Assembly: GCA_018398585.1 (NCBI GenBank)
Contig: JAGTTD010000018.1
Span: forward strand, 7,501-71,500
Length of the DNA stretch: 64,000 bases
Direction of reading: 5' to 3'
DNA from: Simmondsia chinensis
Taxonomy: Eukaryota > Streptophyta > Magnoliopsida > Caryophyllales > Simmondsiaceae
The position numbers and the translations under genes are program-made. Position 1 is the stretch's first letter; each line of letters opens with the position of its first letter. This document shows, piece by piece, positions 10,761 to 20,781 of this stretch. Under the pieces are notes generated by a model that was not told the DNA's origin, ran no database searches, and worked only from the letters and a program-made list of their open reading frames with translations.

Positions 10761-12590
10761 CCGTTAACTTTTGGTTAACCATCCCACCGGATATCTCGAA
10801 ATAAAATATTGTTTATTAGGAAAACATGATATATGCTCTTCTGGAGCATTTAATTGAGTTTCAAATACCCATTGCTGTTATACTATCTTTCAGATATTAA
10901 TCTCCACCATTCATATTCAAACATTAAAGTCATATAAGCACTAACGAAAATATAAGCATGGTATCATAAAACACTTTAAATAATTATAGTACAATAATGG
11001 GTTTTATAGCCTCCATAAATTGAGGCTTTAACTTCACATAAATTATAAGAGTCATCATATATATGTTCAAAATTTCTGAAAATTTGTTCAAGTTTCATGG
11101 TCAGATTAATGTTTAAATTGATAAACAATAATAAATTTAAATTATAGTTCCATTTGTCCATCCTTGATAACAAGGCGTATCAAAAATAATTAACACATAT
11201 AACTAAACATATATGTTACATAAAATAATAGATGGGTGATGCCATTCTAGTTGTACGCAGTAAGGCAACATTGTTTTGTTAAAGTCGAATATGGTTCAAC
11301 ATAAAAAATAAGACACAAAAATACAACCCTTAGCAAATTTGAACATTTTCATCACATATAAGATGATCAATTATCCCACTAGGATCTTCGAAAAAACCAG
11401 AAACATATAAATGTGTATCATTAAGTAGAGAATGATCTTCAACATAATTAGTTTATGGGAATTTTTCTTTCCTTTTCAACGATGCTCGGTAAAGGTCTAC
11501 CAGGTTTTGGGTTGTACGACAAGTACGTGTATTTTACGGAATAGAATTAGTTTATGGGAATAGTAAATTTTATTTTATTTTTTTTACGGAATAATATCTA
11601 ATTTGTATTTTAAAAATTATTGCATTAAAACTATTTTATATAAATAATTTAAAATTTTAATAATTTTTAAATTTTTTTTAAGAAAGTATATTAACTTCAT
11701 CATAACATTGTATGTATCATCTTTTTTATTGTCACGTTATCTACCGCATATTCTTTTTGGTTGTCATGCTATTTTTTCGAGTAATTGTCCGGGTCAATTA
11801 TAAATAGTTGATGCATTTTCTGGTCCTTTTCTAAATAATATTTTTTTTCTTGGTTGTTTTTGCAAAGTACGTTGCCCTTGATGTGTATAATATTATTTTT
11901 GAAAACTTTCACTATTTATGTTTTCATCCAAAAAATAATGCATAATTTTCATGTATATAATATTGGTTCAACAAAAATTTAACGAGTACCTAAATAATGA
12001 AATGACCTGTATATATTATCGTTATTATTCATTATATTAAATATAGTAAATAGAAAGTAACATACATTCTCAATGCTCTAATGGCTCCCTTTAGGCACAG
12101 CTATAAGCTCTAGGACAGATTCTCTTATATGCTCTTTTTAAGTATAAAAAATTATACAAACAAAAGTATCACAATATGATGTGGATACTTTTGAAAAAAT
12201 GAACAGTCAAAATACCAGTGTGTTACCGGTAATAAGATACAATTTCATTCTTTTCCTAAATTTTGGAACTTTGGTGTTATGAAATCAGCTATAAAATTTG
12301 CGCAGAGTTGATCATACAGCTTAGTTGAAGAATTTTGCTCCACTTTTTTAGTGAGCAAAATTATATTTGTCATATTTTTTAACTAAACAAGGAAGAAAGA
12401 GCAATGCCAGCGAAAAGTAATATTCTTAGTTAAGAAGATTTTCGAATGCCAAATGATGCAAATAGCCATAAGGCAATATTTGGTATTGTTTTCTATTTGT
12501 CATTTTTTATTCTTAGTTAAAATTTAAATTATTTATGTAAAATAATTTTAATGCAATAATTTTCAAAATACAAATTAGCTGTGCTTTCGT
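10761..12590. other. AT-rich intergenic DNA
   Basis: No gene, LTR pair or RNA gene recognised. Parts up to about 11480 may be further decayed copia sequence continuing the relic at 10280-10760, but I see no convincing motif. Confidence 0.45.
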
Positions 12591-12892
12591 AAAAAAAAAA
12601 ATTTATTGTTCATACGCCGTTACAAACGACGTATGACAGTAAAATTTTGGTTGTACGTCGTTGTACGTTGTTCATGCCTGAGTCGTAAGCCATTTTAAAC
12701 GGCGTACGCTAAAGAAGCTACAGTAAACCATGCCATTTTGGTAAATATTTTTTGAATCGCGCCATTTTGGTAATTTTTTTTGAAATCGTGCCATTGGGGT
12801 AAAAAACTCAATATGACACATGTAGATATTTTTACATATGTATATGTACCTTTTTTTCTGGTCAGAGTATGTGTACCTATATATATATATAT
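12591..12892. repeat. ACGCCGTT/AACGACGT hairpins and triplicated GCCATTTTGGTAA unit
   Basis: 12611-12640 contains ATACGCCGTTACAAACGACGTAT, an imperfect hairpin. Related ACGTCGTT and AACGGCGTACG words recur to 12710. From about 12728 to 12805 a unit close to GCCATTTTGGTAA-TTTTTTTGAATCG occurs three times. The block ends in a short (TA)n run near 12880-12892. Such sequence is common in plant LTRs, but no partner LTR was found. Confidence 0.5.
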
Positions 12893-13289
12893 ATTTCAAA
12901 CTTTAAACCTCAAAACAATACAAAAATTTACAATAGATTGAAACTTTAAGCTACAAAGACAGAAATTGAAATACAAATACAAGACTTACAGATTGAAATG
13001 GAAGACTCGAATACAAAGCTTGAGCAGAAAATAAAATTACAAAAATAAATTTAAGTGTTCAAAGGAGAATTTTTTTTTATGATCTCTGAGTTTTCTCTCA
13101 AATCGCCTCTGCCTTCAATGAATGCTCCATAGCTCCATATATCGCCATGGAAATTGAGTTAGAATTGATAAAATTTGAAATCCGGGACAGCTGGCTTGAA
13201 TTATTGTATGATCCACAGTGGACTGAATTATTGTAACAGTAACTGGACAGTTGGTTGTCCTTGCTACAGCTACTGCTATAGTTGATTGA
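12893..13289. other. Unassigned stretch beside the pararetrovirus
   Basis: 12893-12920 (plus strand, CAAACTTTAAACCTCAAAACAATA) resembles the junction sequence at about 18583-18611 and may be viral. About 12953-13030 (plus) can be read as a short Glu/Lys/Gln-rich coiled-coil-like stretch. No intact frame. It could be viral non-coding DNA or a rearranged fragment. Confidence 0.3.
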
Positions 13290-14574
13290 CTTTGCTACAG
13301 TGATTTATCGGGGCCTTGAGAAGCAGCATTACTGAAGAAAATTGAAAGGATCAGTCTGTGATGAACTGGCATCGTCACCTTCTTCGTCATCGGAAGAGTC
13401 TTGAATTTGTTGGAGAAGCTGAGGGAGAAGCTCCTTTGAAATCTTGCTTTTGGATTTTGATTTAGAGGAGGAACCTGAATCCGCTGCCTAGGTAGGTTGT
13501 GGTTTGGTTGGGGTTGGGGTTGAGGTAGAAAGGATTTGAATATTTTTGTTTTTCTTTTCTTTGAAAATTTTTGAAACAATTTGTGTGGAGCAATCACGCT
13601 CTACTGCGTACTTGTTCCACAATTTGATTTTATATTCCCTTACCATTGAAAGAGGGTAAGGATGATCGAAAAATTGAGCAGTATTGTAAGACCAACACAA
13701 AATCCAAGGAATATGAAATTTTGAATGGAAACTAATAAGTGTTTCTAAAGGGGTATCCTCTAGATATTTGGAATAAATATTGAATAATGCTTAAATATTG
13801 GCATGATAGATGGTTGGAGTGGCTCCAAAATATAGCCACCATTCAAGGAACTATGTTGGAAAGAGTATTGATTTTTTTGAGAATTGCAAAAAACCAACAG
13901 TGATCAAATGACCGGTAAAGGAAAGTTCTGAATCAAGCTATTTTATAATCTTGATATGTGTAACCTGAGGGTTAAAAGGGTTGTGAAGATTGCTTAAAGG
14001 TAAAAAGATTGTAACCAAAATCTTTGCAATTCCAAACATTTAGAATTTTGCAAGTTGAAAACATAATTGGACCATCCTTTTGATTTGATCTATGTTTGAT
14101 TAGAGCATATTTTGAATCTACTAAAATGAACTCGTAAAATCTTCGAGTTCGATTGATATCATCAGGAATCCATTGAAAGTCTTTTGGAAATGTTGAATTT
14201 ACAGATCCTTGAATTTCATTTAAGGAGTGTGGCTTATATTGTCTTGTTAAATATATGTGTTCCAATTGAGGTTTTGAATAGTATTGAGCAGATAATGAGG
14301 TTTTCGGAATTTGAAGGAAGGATTGAGATGGTGGAGGAGGATGTAGTGGGAAAGGATTTTAAGGGGTCTTGGATGTTGCAGCTGCATAAGAAATTGGAGG
14401 AAAGTCTTTAGAAATGATTGAACATTGGTTTTGAGCTGGAATTTTAATTGAGGGATTTTGAGGGTGGGGTTGAAGTTTCATTGCATGGTCCTTTGGAGTT
14501 TGGAACTCTTCTTCCTCCTTGGCTTTTCCTTTTCCTTTATCTTTTGATATTTTCCTAGATAAAAGGGATTGCAA
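13290..14574 (-). pseudogene. Pararetrovirus downstream ORF (unknown function), broken
   Basis: Open segments 14574-14359, 14265-13972 and 13700-13295 line up in order on the minus strand. They contain a basic Lys-rich start, a conserved-looking RFYEFILVDSKYALIKH block, and a Ser/Asp-rich tail ending SSDDEEGDDASSS. Similar blocks occur in the second ORF of florendovirus/petuvirus-like endogenous elements, from my memory of those families. The frames are separated by stops and indels. Function in the family is not established. Confidence 0.6.
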
Positions 14575-14579
14575 TGGGT

Positions 14580-15720
14580 CATGTCCTTGAAGAAACTCTC
14601 TTGAGATAAAATTTGGGAGAGAATTATTTTATCCTTTGATAAAATCAATTTGAAAATCAAAAACTGATAAAATCGAGCAAAAATTTGTTTTGAAACTAAA
14701 TTTTTGATGTCCTTTTGTACAACTTCATTGGCAAATTTGTAATCAATTCTTATTAGAAAAGTTTTATTATATAAATCATCTTGAAATTTTGAAATACATA
14801 AAACAATCGATAAAATTTCCTCTTTGATGGTTGAATAGTTCTTTTGAGGTCCGAGCCATAGACCTGAATGAAATATAATTATTTGTTCTGGGTTTGGACC
14901 TAGTGTTTGTTTGAGTATTCCTCCATATCCTATATTTGAAGCATCTGTTTCAACAACAAGAGATGCGTCTGGGTTTGGAAGAGCTAGGCAAGGAAGCCTT
15001 TTGACCTTTTCCTTTAGGGTTTGAGCTACTTTGGTGTGTTCCTCTGTCCAACGGAGAGGATTATTCTTGAGTCTTTGATATAATGGTTGACATAAATGAC
15101 GCAGATTAGGGAAGAAATTTGCAACATAATTTAAACATCCAAAAAATCATTGTAATTGAGTTTTGTCCTTTAATTCATTTGGAAATTTGTCAGCGAACTT
15201 AATTACTCTAGTTATTGGTTTTATTAATCCTTGGAAAATGTCATGGCAAGAAACATGACTTTTGTTTGAAATAATTTCATTTTAGAAGCAGATAGGACTA
15301 AACCATTTCTTTTAACAACATATAAAAGAATGTTTAGATGTTTGAAATGTTGATCCATATTCTTTGAGAAAACAAGTATATCATCAAAATATACAATGAT
15401 GAAATCAGTATATGGAGTGAAAATATCATTCATAATGTTTTGAAATTCTAATGGAGAATTTTTTAGTTCAAAAGGCATTACATTCCATTCATAGTGTCCA
15501 AATAAAACTGTAAATGCTGTTTTGTAATGTTCTTTTTCACTAATTTGAATTTGCCAGAAACCGCTTTTTAAATCAAATTTTGAAATATTTTTGCATCATA
15601 TAATATATTGAGTAAATCTCTTTTGCTTGGAATTGGATATCTGATCCATTGAATAACTTTGTTTAGTGGTTTATAATTGATTACTAATCTTAAATTTTTA
15701 TCATTATTCTTTCTACAAAT
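14580..15720 (-). pseudogene. Pararetrovirus reverse transcriptase and RNase H, broken
   Basis: The RT core is visible in segments 15756-15568 and 15478-15224: a LRLVINYKPLNK block, a YPIPS block, MPFELKNSP, and the catalytic box YFDDILVFS with both aspartates kept. RNase H follows at about 14960-14580 with VETDASNIGYGG and the NYSTIKEEI motif. In-frame stops lie between segments. The RT N-terminus is absent because coat-protein sequence ends directly upstream near 15720. The FDD box, not YVDD, and the absence of a following integrase support Caulimoviridae. Confidence 0.85.
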
Positions 15721-16800
15721 AATTTTGAAAGTCCAGTTACAAACCTTTCTTTCCAAAATGGTTGATTTCCATCATCTCTTTTGAGTACATGAGTTAGAAA
15801 CATATCTTTGTACCATCGAAAGTCTTACAGTGATGGACATCTTAAATTTGTTAAAAATAGTTTTGTTGATTCGTTTTCTTCATCTGTGCTGCCAAGAAAG
15901 GCTATTGTTATTGACCAAATTAATGTTTTAACAGTATCTTCAACTTCCACCTCAACATAAGGAGAGTTGACATCATTTGGATCTAGAGGCGGTGTTTCAT
16001 TATGAGTATGATTGAGTATTGTTTCTCTATCATGGTGTTGTAAGGTTTTTGTCCACCGTTATTTGAGTTGTCCTGAGAATTCGGAAACATTTAGCTTTGC
16101 TGCTATTTGATTTGTATTGGTAGGTTGAAATATTTCATATGCCATTGCGGCCATTGCCATTTGATTTAGAGTGTTTGTTATTACATATTCTGATTTTCCA
16201 TCTATGTTCCAATCATGGATATCTTTTCCATTAGTGGTAAATTGATTTCTTTTTTCATATTGAATATTGGGAGGAGTTAGCCTTGGATAATAGTTTCTTA
16301 TGGGTTGATTTTTTAATTATTTTTTATTCTATTTATTAAGGATTCGAGATTTTCAATCGTATTTGTATTAAATTGTTCTTCCGTTTTTTGAATATCTGTT
16401 TCACTCAGAGATATTGAAGATGTTTCTTCATTAGAAACTTCCTCTTCTCCTTTGGAAATAGTTTGGATTGAGGGGTGGCTTGAAGATGGGTTCTCGGTTA
16501 TTTTTAGTTTTTGAGTTATTCTTTCTATGATATCATCATCAGAATTTTTTGATTTTTTGAGTTTTATTTATTCTTTATTTTTTTGAGTTATATTGAAAGG
16601 TTGAAATGAGGGTTGTTGAATTCCTCTAAAAAATGGACTTTCTTGAGGTCGTTTTGGTCTTTGAGTTGGGAAGTTTGTTTAAATAGGATAACTTTAAGGG
16701 ACTGGTTGTGCAAGGGGCTGGATAAGATAATTTTTAGGATTTGGTTGTGGGATAGCTTGAATGATTGGTGGTTGTATTTTTTGTTTATCACTAGCATTTG
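15721..16800 (-). pseudogene. Pararetrovirus coat-protein region, broken
   Basis: A frame with several stops runs from a Pro/Gln-rich linker (about 16800-16560) through an acidic Ser/Glu segment to a coat-like domain. At its end near 15725-15790 is the RDDGNQPFWKERF block, typical of the coat region of florendovirus-like polyproteins. The downstream CCHC knuckle expected in an intact copy is not found: RT sequence begins within a few codons. Positions 16240-16800 are also present as an inverted copy at 18640-19205. Confidence 0.68.
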
Positions 16801-17330
16801 ATATTTTGTTGTGGATTATTTCTAATTGCTCTGATATTATTTTGAGGATTGAAGTTTGAAAATTATTTTATTCATATATTTTATTTATTTCTTTGATTGT
16901 AGGTGTCGTCTCACCTTCTTTGTCCTCTCTTCCCTGACGGAAAGGAGTAGCTGCCATTTGTTGATTTTAGACATTGATTAATAATTTTTTTGTTGGAGGA
17001 TGTACAGATTGGATGATCTGTCCATCAGTTGTGAGCCATTTGGTTGTTAAATCCGTATTAACATTTATTGAGTTTTGAATAAAGGGATTTGGTATTTAAT
17101 TTCTTGAGGTGAATGACTCAAGCCATTTAAATAATGGAATATTATATTTTAATTGATTTAATTCTTTGTAATAGGTTTCTCGTATCTTTATTGCACTTTC
17201 TTTTGTAAAAGTTTGGTAAAACCATTCTCTTTGAGCTTTATTTTGTTTAGATCCAAATTCATTGCTTAAATATTCTTTATTTATTGTAAAATCTTTTCTT
17301 AAAATATTTTTTGAGGGTGCTCTCATTTGA
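16801..17330 (-). pseudogene. Pararetrovirus movement-coat linker with coiled-coil segment
   Basis: The open segment 17326-17096 (basic, Lys/Glu/Gln/Tyr-rich: NKAQREWFYQTFTKES) and the following region to 16801 carry no catalytic motif. They lie where the linker between movement and coat domains is found in the polyprotein. A short QLEIIHNKIS-type helix near 16800-16850 may form a coiled coil. Confidence 0.55.
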
Positions 17331-17559
17331 GAAGCAGTTGGGGAATTAGGATTTGAAAAAGAGCCAGTTTGAAAAACTGGTTATGCAAGGGAAGGATTAA
17401 AAGGATTTGCTCTAAACCTTGTTGCATTGATATTTGTTTGGTTATCTTCTGCCCTTTGAGTCGGTAAGGAAGAAGTTGAATGTCTTGAGGACTCAGCATA
17501 TGTTGTATTTAAAATTATTGTTTGCTTGCCTGAATTAAATTGTATTGTAATTTTACAGG

Positions 17560-18400
17560 TTCTTGTATAATTTTTTAAACGTGTCTTTGGGCTATATTTC
17601 TTGGAGGTTGAGGATTCTCAATCCTCCAGATATCTGGAATGGTAACTTCATTCCATTTCAGATGTTTTGGAGTAAAGATTGCTGCTTGGTTAGCTTGAAC
17701 TTCTAATAATAATGTTTCTCTAGGTGGAGACTGTTTGAGATATTTTGGATTAACTTCCTAAAAGTCTAAAATAAATTCTATAAATGAGAACAAATTTTTT
17801 TTCTATTTTCTTTGATTTTGACGTTGGGCATATGGATATCAAGGGTTAAAGTTTCCAAAATTGTTGGGTCTTGAAGGTCAACTGAAAATTTTGGATAACA
17901 ATTGAAATAAATTAGGCCAATGTGCAAATTGGTTTGAACAATAGTCAAAAGAGATTATTCAAATTTTAAAAAGATTGAGTCTCTTAAAGTCAACATAACT
18001 TGTTGATTATGTCCCATTCTTGAAAGGGGACAGATTGTTACTTAAACTAAACCATAATGTATTTAATAAAAACCTTTTGAAATATATTTTTAAAGAGACA
18101 TGTCAGAGAGTAATTGAATTGTTTGAGTTTTTCATTCAATAGACATTGATTGTTCATGTATTTTACATAAAAAAGCCATTTTGAAGTCAAAATGTCCAAT
18201 TTGATAAATTGATTCAAAATTTTCACTTAGAATACTCCAATTAACAAGATCTTTGGGATTTGAGACTTCATTTGAAAATTCTTTTGAATTAATGGTCCTA
18301 TGGGTGTTTGAGCTAGTACTTGGTTGATTTGAAAACAGTCTTTTGAAAGACCTTGCAACTCTAGAGCTTGAATGGTTAAAGCCTTAGTTGTACGAGTTCA
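17560..18400 (-). pseudogene. Pararetrovirus movement-protein (30K) domain, broken
   Basis: Reading the minus strand through several stops gives the caulimovirid cell-to-cell movement domain. A short CPLSRMGHN block is followed by MLTLRD (about 17990-18040), an IYFNCYPKFSVDL block (about 17880-17920) and a LTLDIHMPN block. These correspond to the conserved GLV-PL-R-G / LRD / YF-C-P / L-L-I series of the 30K superfamily in Caulimoviridae. It sits first in the polyprotein order. Confidence 0.7.
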
Positions 18401-18572
18401 ACAGTTACATAACAGTCTTACTATTTGACATTGTTGAGAACGGGAACACCAAAGTAACAGCAACGGGAACACCTACCACGGCTTACCAACGCTTACGGGC
18501 TTACCAACGCTACACTCTAGCTTACCAATGCCCCTAGTAAGTGCTAAACAGTATTTCTAGCTTACCAACGGG
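18401..18572. repeat. Short repeat block at the pararetrovirus inversion junction
   Basis: The words ACGGGAACACC (twice), CTTACCAACG (three times exactly, plus a CTTACCAATG variant) and GGGAAC recur within 150 bp. The block separates the movement-protein end of the virus from the inverted coat fragment. It matches neither flank, so it may be viral leader DNA or filler DNA. Confidence 0.6.
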
Positions 18573-19205
18573 AACAAAATAATTTTCAAACTCTAAACCT
18601 CAAAACAATATCAGAATAATTAGATATAATGCACAACAAAATATCAAATGCTAGTTATAAACAAAAGAACACAACCACCAATCATTCAAGCTATCCTACA
18701 ACCAATTCCTCAAAATTCTCCTATCCAGCCCTTTCCACAACCAGCCCCTCAAAGCTATCCTATTCAAACAAACTTCCCAACTCAAAGACCGGAACGACCT
18801 CAAGAAAGTCCATTTTTCAGAGGAATTTAACAACCCTCATTTCAACCTTTCAATCTAACTCAAAAAGATAAATAACAAATAAAACTCAAAAAATCAAAAA
18901 AATTATGATGATAATATCATAGAAAGAATAACTCAAAAACTAAAAATAACCGAGAACCCATCTTCAAATTACCCCTCAGTCCAAACTATTTCAAAAGGAT
19001 AAGAGGGAGTTTCTAATGAAAAAACATCTTTAATATCTCCAAGTGAAACAGAGATTCAAAAAATGGAAGAACAATTTAACACAAGTATAATTGAAAATTC
19101 CGAATCCTTAATAAATAGAATAAAAAATAATTAAAAAATTAACCCATAAGAAACTATTATCCAAGACCAACTCCTCCCAATATTCAATATGAAGAAATAA
19201 GTCAA
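18573..19205 (+). repeat. Inverted duplicate of pararetrovirus coat/linker region
   Basis: This 633-bp segment is the reverse complement of about 16240-16876, with scattered mismatches. For example ATATCAAATGCTAG, CAACCACCAATCATTCAAGCTATC and GACCTCAAGAAAGTCCATTTTT occur in both. It therefore carries a plus-strand copy of the coat/linker coding region, also with stops. With the main body it forms a fold-back separated by about 1.7 kb. Confidence 0.92.
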
Positions 19206-19235
19206 TTATATATATATATATATATATATATATTT
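19206..19235. repeat. (TA)n microsatellite
   Basis: A run of TA dinucleotides lies exactly where homology of the inverted viral fragment ends, a common breakpoint type for endogenous caulimovirid insertions. Confidence 0.9.
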
Positions 19236-19789
19236 TATATAATTTTTAATTTTAAAAATATTTAATAATATTTGATATTGATCATTGTACCTAGAAATAT
19301 TTAATATTTACAATAAAAATCACTACGGTTGCATTTGGTTCAGCTTATTTTAGCTTATTTTTTTTTGGCTTATCTGTTTCAATAAGATCTATTCATTTAA
19401 GATTTGTATATTTCTACTGTGAAATGTTTGGTTGTGTAGTGTAAAAAGATCTTTTTACAAAATAAAATATTTTAATACAAGTTAAAAAGTAAGTTACCTA
19501 CTATAAACACAAAATAACTTAATAATATAAATTATCTAATTATAGTAGATAAGAGATAATTATGATAATAATTGGTTACGGTAGTAGAAAGTGGGGAGTG
19601 TATGGACCCATGACTATAAAAGATGTGGTTGTCGATGGGAGTAGTGATAACAAGTAAAAAAAATATAAAAATATATTTTATACCAACTAAACGTAAATCC
19701 TACAATCAAAAAGAGCTTTTGGACAGCTTTAAACTATTAAATTACAAGGGGTCCTCGAAAACAACCCTCTCTTCAGGATAGCCCTCTAA
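19236..19789. other. AT-rich intergenic DNA
   Basis: No gene seen. 19325-19740 begins GGTTGCATTTGGTTCAGCTTATTTT and ends near CCAACTAAACGTAAATCC, which hints at a degenerate MITE, but terminal repeats and a target duplication could not be matched. Confidence 0.4.
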
Positions 19790-19925
19790 AGGGGAAAGAC
19801 TGCGTACATCTATTTTTTCTAGACCCTGCTTTTGTGGGAGCCCTTACAGGCACTAAATTTGTTATTTTTTTAGACCCTATTTTTGTGGGAATTCTTGCAG
19901 GTGCTGAGTTTGTTGTTGTTGTGCA
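19790..19925 (+). mobile_element. TTG-tailed plant SINE, 3' part with duplicated tail module
   Basis: GGGGAAAGACTGCGTACATCT, followed by AGACCC-TGCTTTTGTGGGAGCCCTTACAGGCACT and a TTG-repeat end, matches the common 3' half of tRNA-derived plant SINEs of the TS type, which end in (TTG)n. The module from TAGACCC to TTTGTT occurs twice in tandem (about 19820-19868 and 19870-19921). The tRNA-like head with A and B boxes is not seen, so the copy is 5'-truncated. Confidence 0.65.
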
Positions 19926-20039
19926 TGTATTCGGAACTGATAATAATATAGTTTTACTTTTTTTCTCTCTCTCTGTCGGTTTCAAGTCCCTTGCTTCAGG
20001 TTCTCTCTGTCACTTTCTTCGGTCCTCTATCTCTTTGCA

Positions 20040-20500
20040 CAACAGAGGTCACCGGCGCCGGCACCACTACTACCACCACCACAGGCCTCCGCTTCTATCG
20101 GCGTCGACGCCTTCACTTTTACCTCGTCAAACATCCGCCGCTGTTCGCGGTAACCACCCGGCCTCAAGGTCAAACAGCCGAGCTGCCACAGCAAAGTCCA
20201 CGGTGGATTTTCGCGGCCGCCACCTTCGACTTCTGTCATCAAGGCCTGAAACCGCCAGATCTGATCACCTCTGCCGACCACCAGAGCGCCAACGCGAGGT
20301 GTACTAAATCCAGTCAAAAGTGGGGGGGTAAAATTTTCTCATTTCTGTAAAGGGCCAAACATAAAGCTTTTCACCAAAATTAGCCACGCATTTACTCTCT
20401 CCATCTTTTTAGGTTACGCAAATCTTAATGCGCACTTTTCTCTTTCCTTGTTTACTGTGACGGTGTGACCCTTTTTCTAATCTATCCGTTGGAATTTGGA
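20040..20500. promoter_or_regulatory. GC-rich block and presumed promoter region of the O-fucosyltransferase gene
   Basis: 20040-20320 is markedly GC- and CpG-rich compared with all surrounding DNA and is open on both strands (up to 157 codons), with no domain I recognise. 20400-20500 is pyrimidine-rich. A GA microsatellite at 20541-20562 lies in the likely 5' UTR. No TATA box could be placed with confidence. Confidence 0.35.
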
Positions 20501-20781
20501 CCTCCCGTTGAAAAAGATACCGTTTCGGACGCAGACACAGAGATAGAGAGAGAGAGAGAGAACAGCCATCAATTCAGTGCAAGCTGTTATTGTTCTATCT
20601 TGCACTAAGTGCGCCCATGTGATTAGTGATCGTCTTTAACTGACATGTTCCCCCTTTCTTGTGGTGGGTTATTAGTGAAAGCTTGTGGTGAGGTTACGGT
20701 TTCCGGATATTGCCAAGGAGCAGCGAATTGCAATTTCGGGCTAAGTTTTGTGGTTTCTGTAACTGGCCTTGGCTCCCTATT

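Larger units (their letters stand above)
13290..18400 (-). mobile_element. Endogenous caulimovirid (pararetrovirus), florendovirus-like, defective
   Basis: On the minus strand the order is movement-protein domain, coiled-coil/linker, coat-protein domain, reverse transcriptase, RNase H, then a second ORF of unknown function. This order fits Caulimoviridae, and the two-ORF layout best fits Florendovirus or a Petuvirus-like group. No integrase and no LTRs are present, which separates it from Ty3/gypsy. All coding regions carry multiple stops. The coat-protein region runs straight into RT, so the zinc finger, protease and RT N-terminus are missing. The copy is a fossil, incapable of expression as a virus. 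Confidence 0.82.

Noticed and set aside
13290..18400. Ty3/gypsy element instead of a pararetrovirus
   Set aside because: There is a 30K-like movement domain and a coat domain, no integrase after RNase H, and no LTRs.
19325..19740. MITE
   Set aside because: Ends could not be paired as inverted repeats and no target duplication was found.
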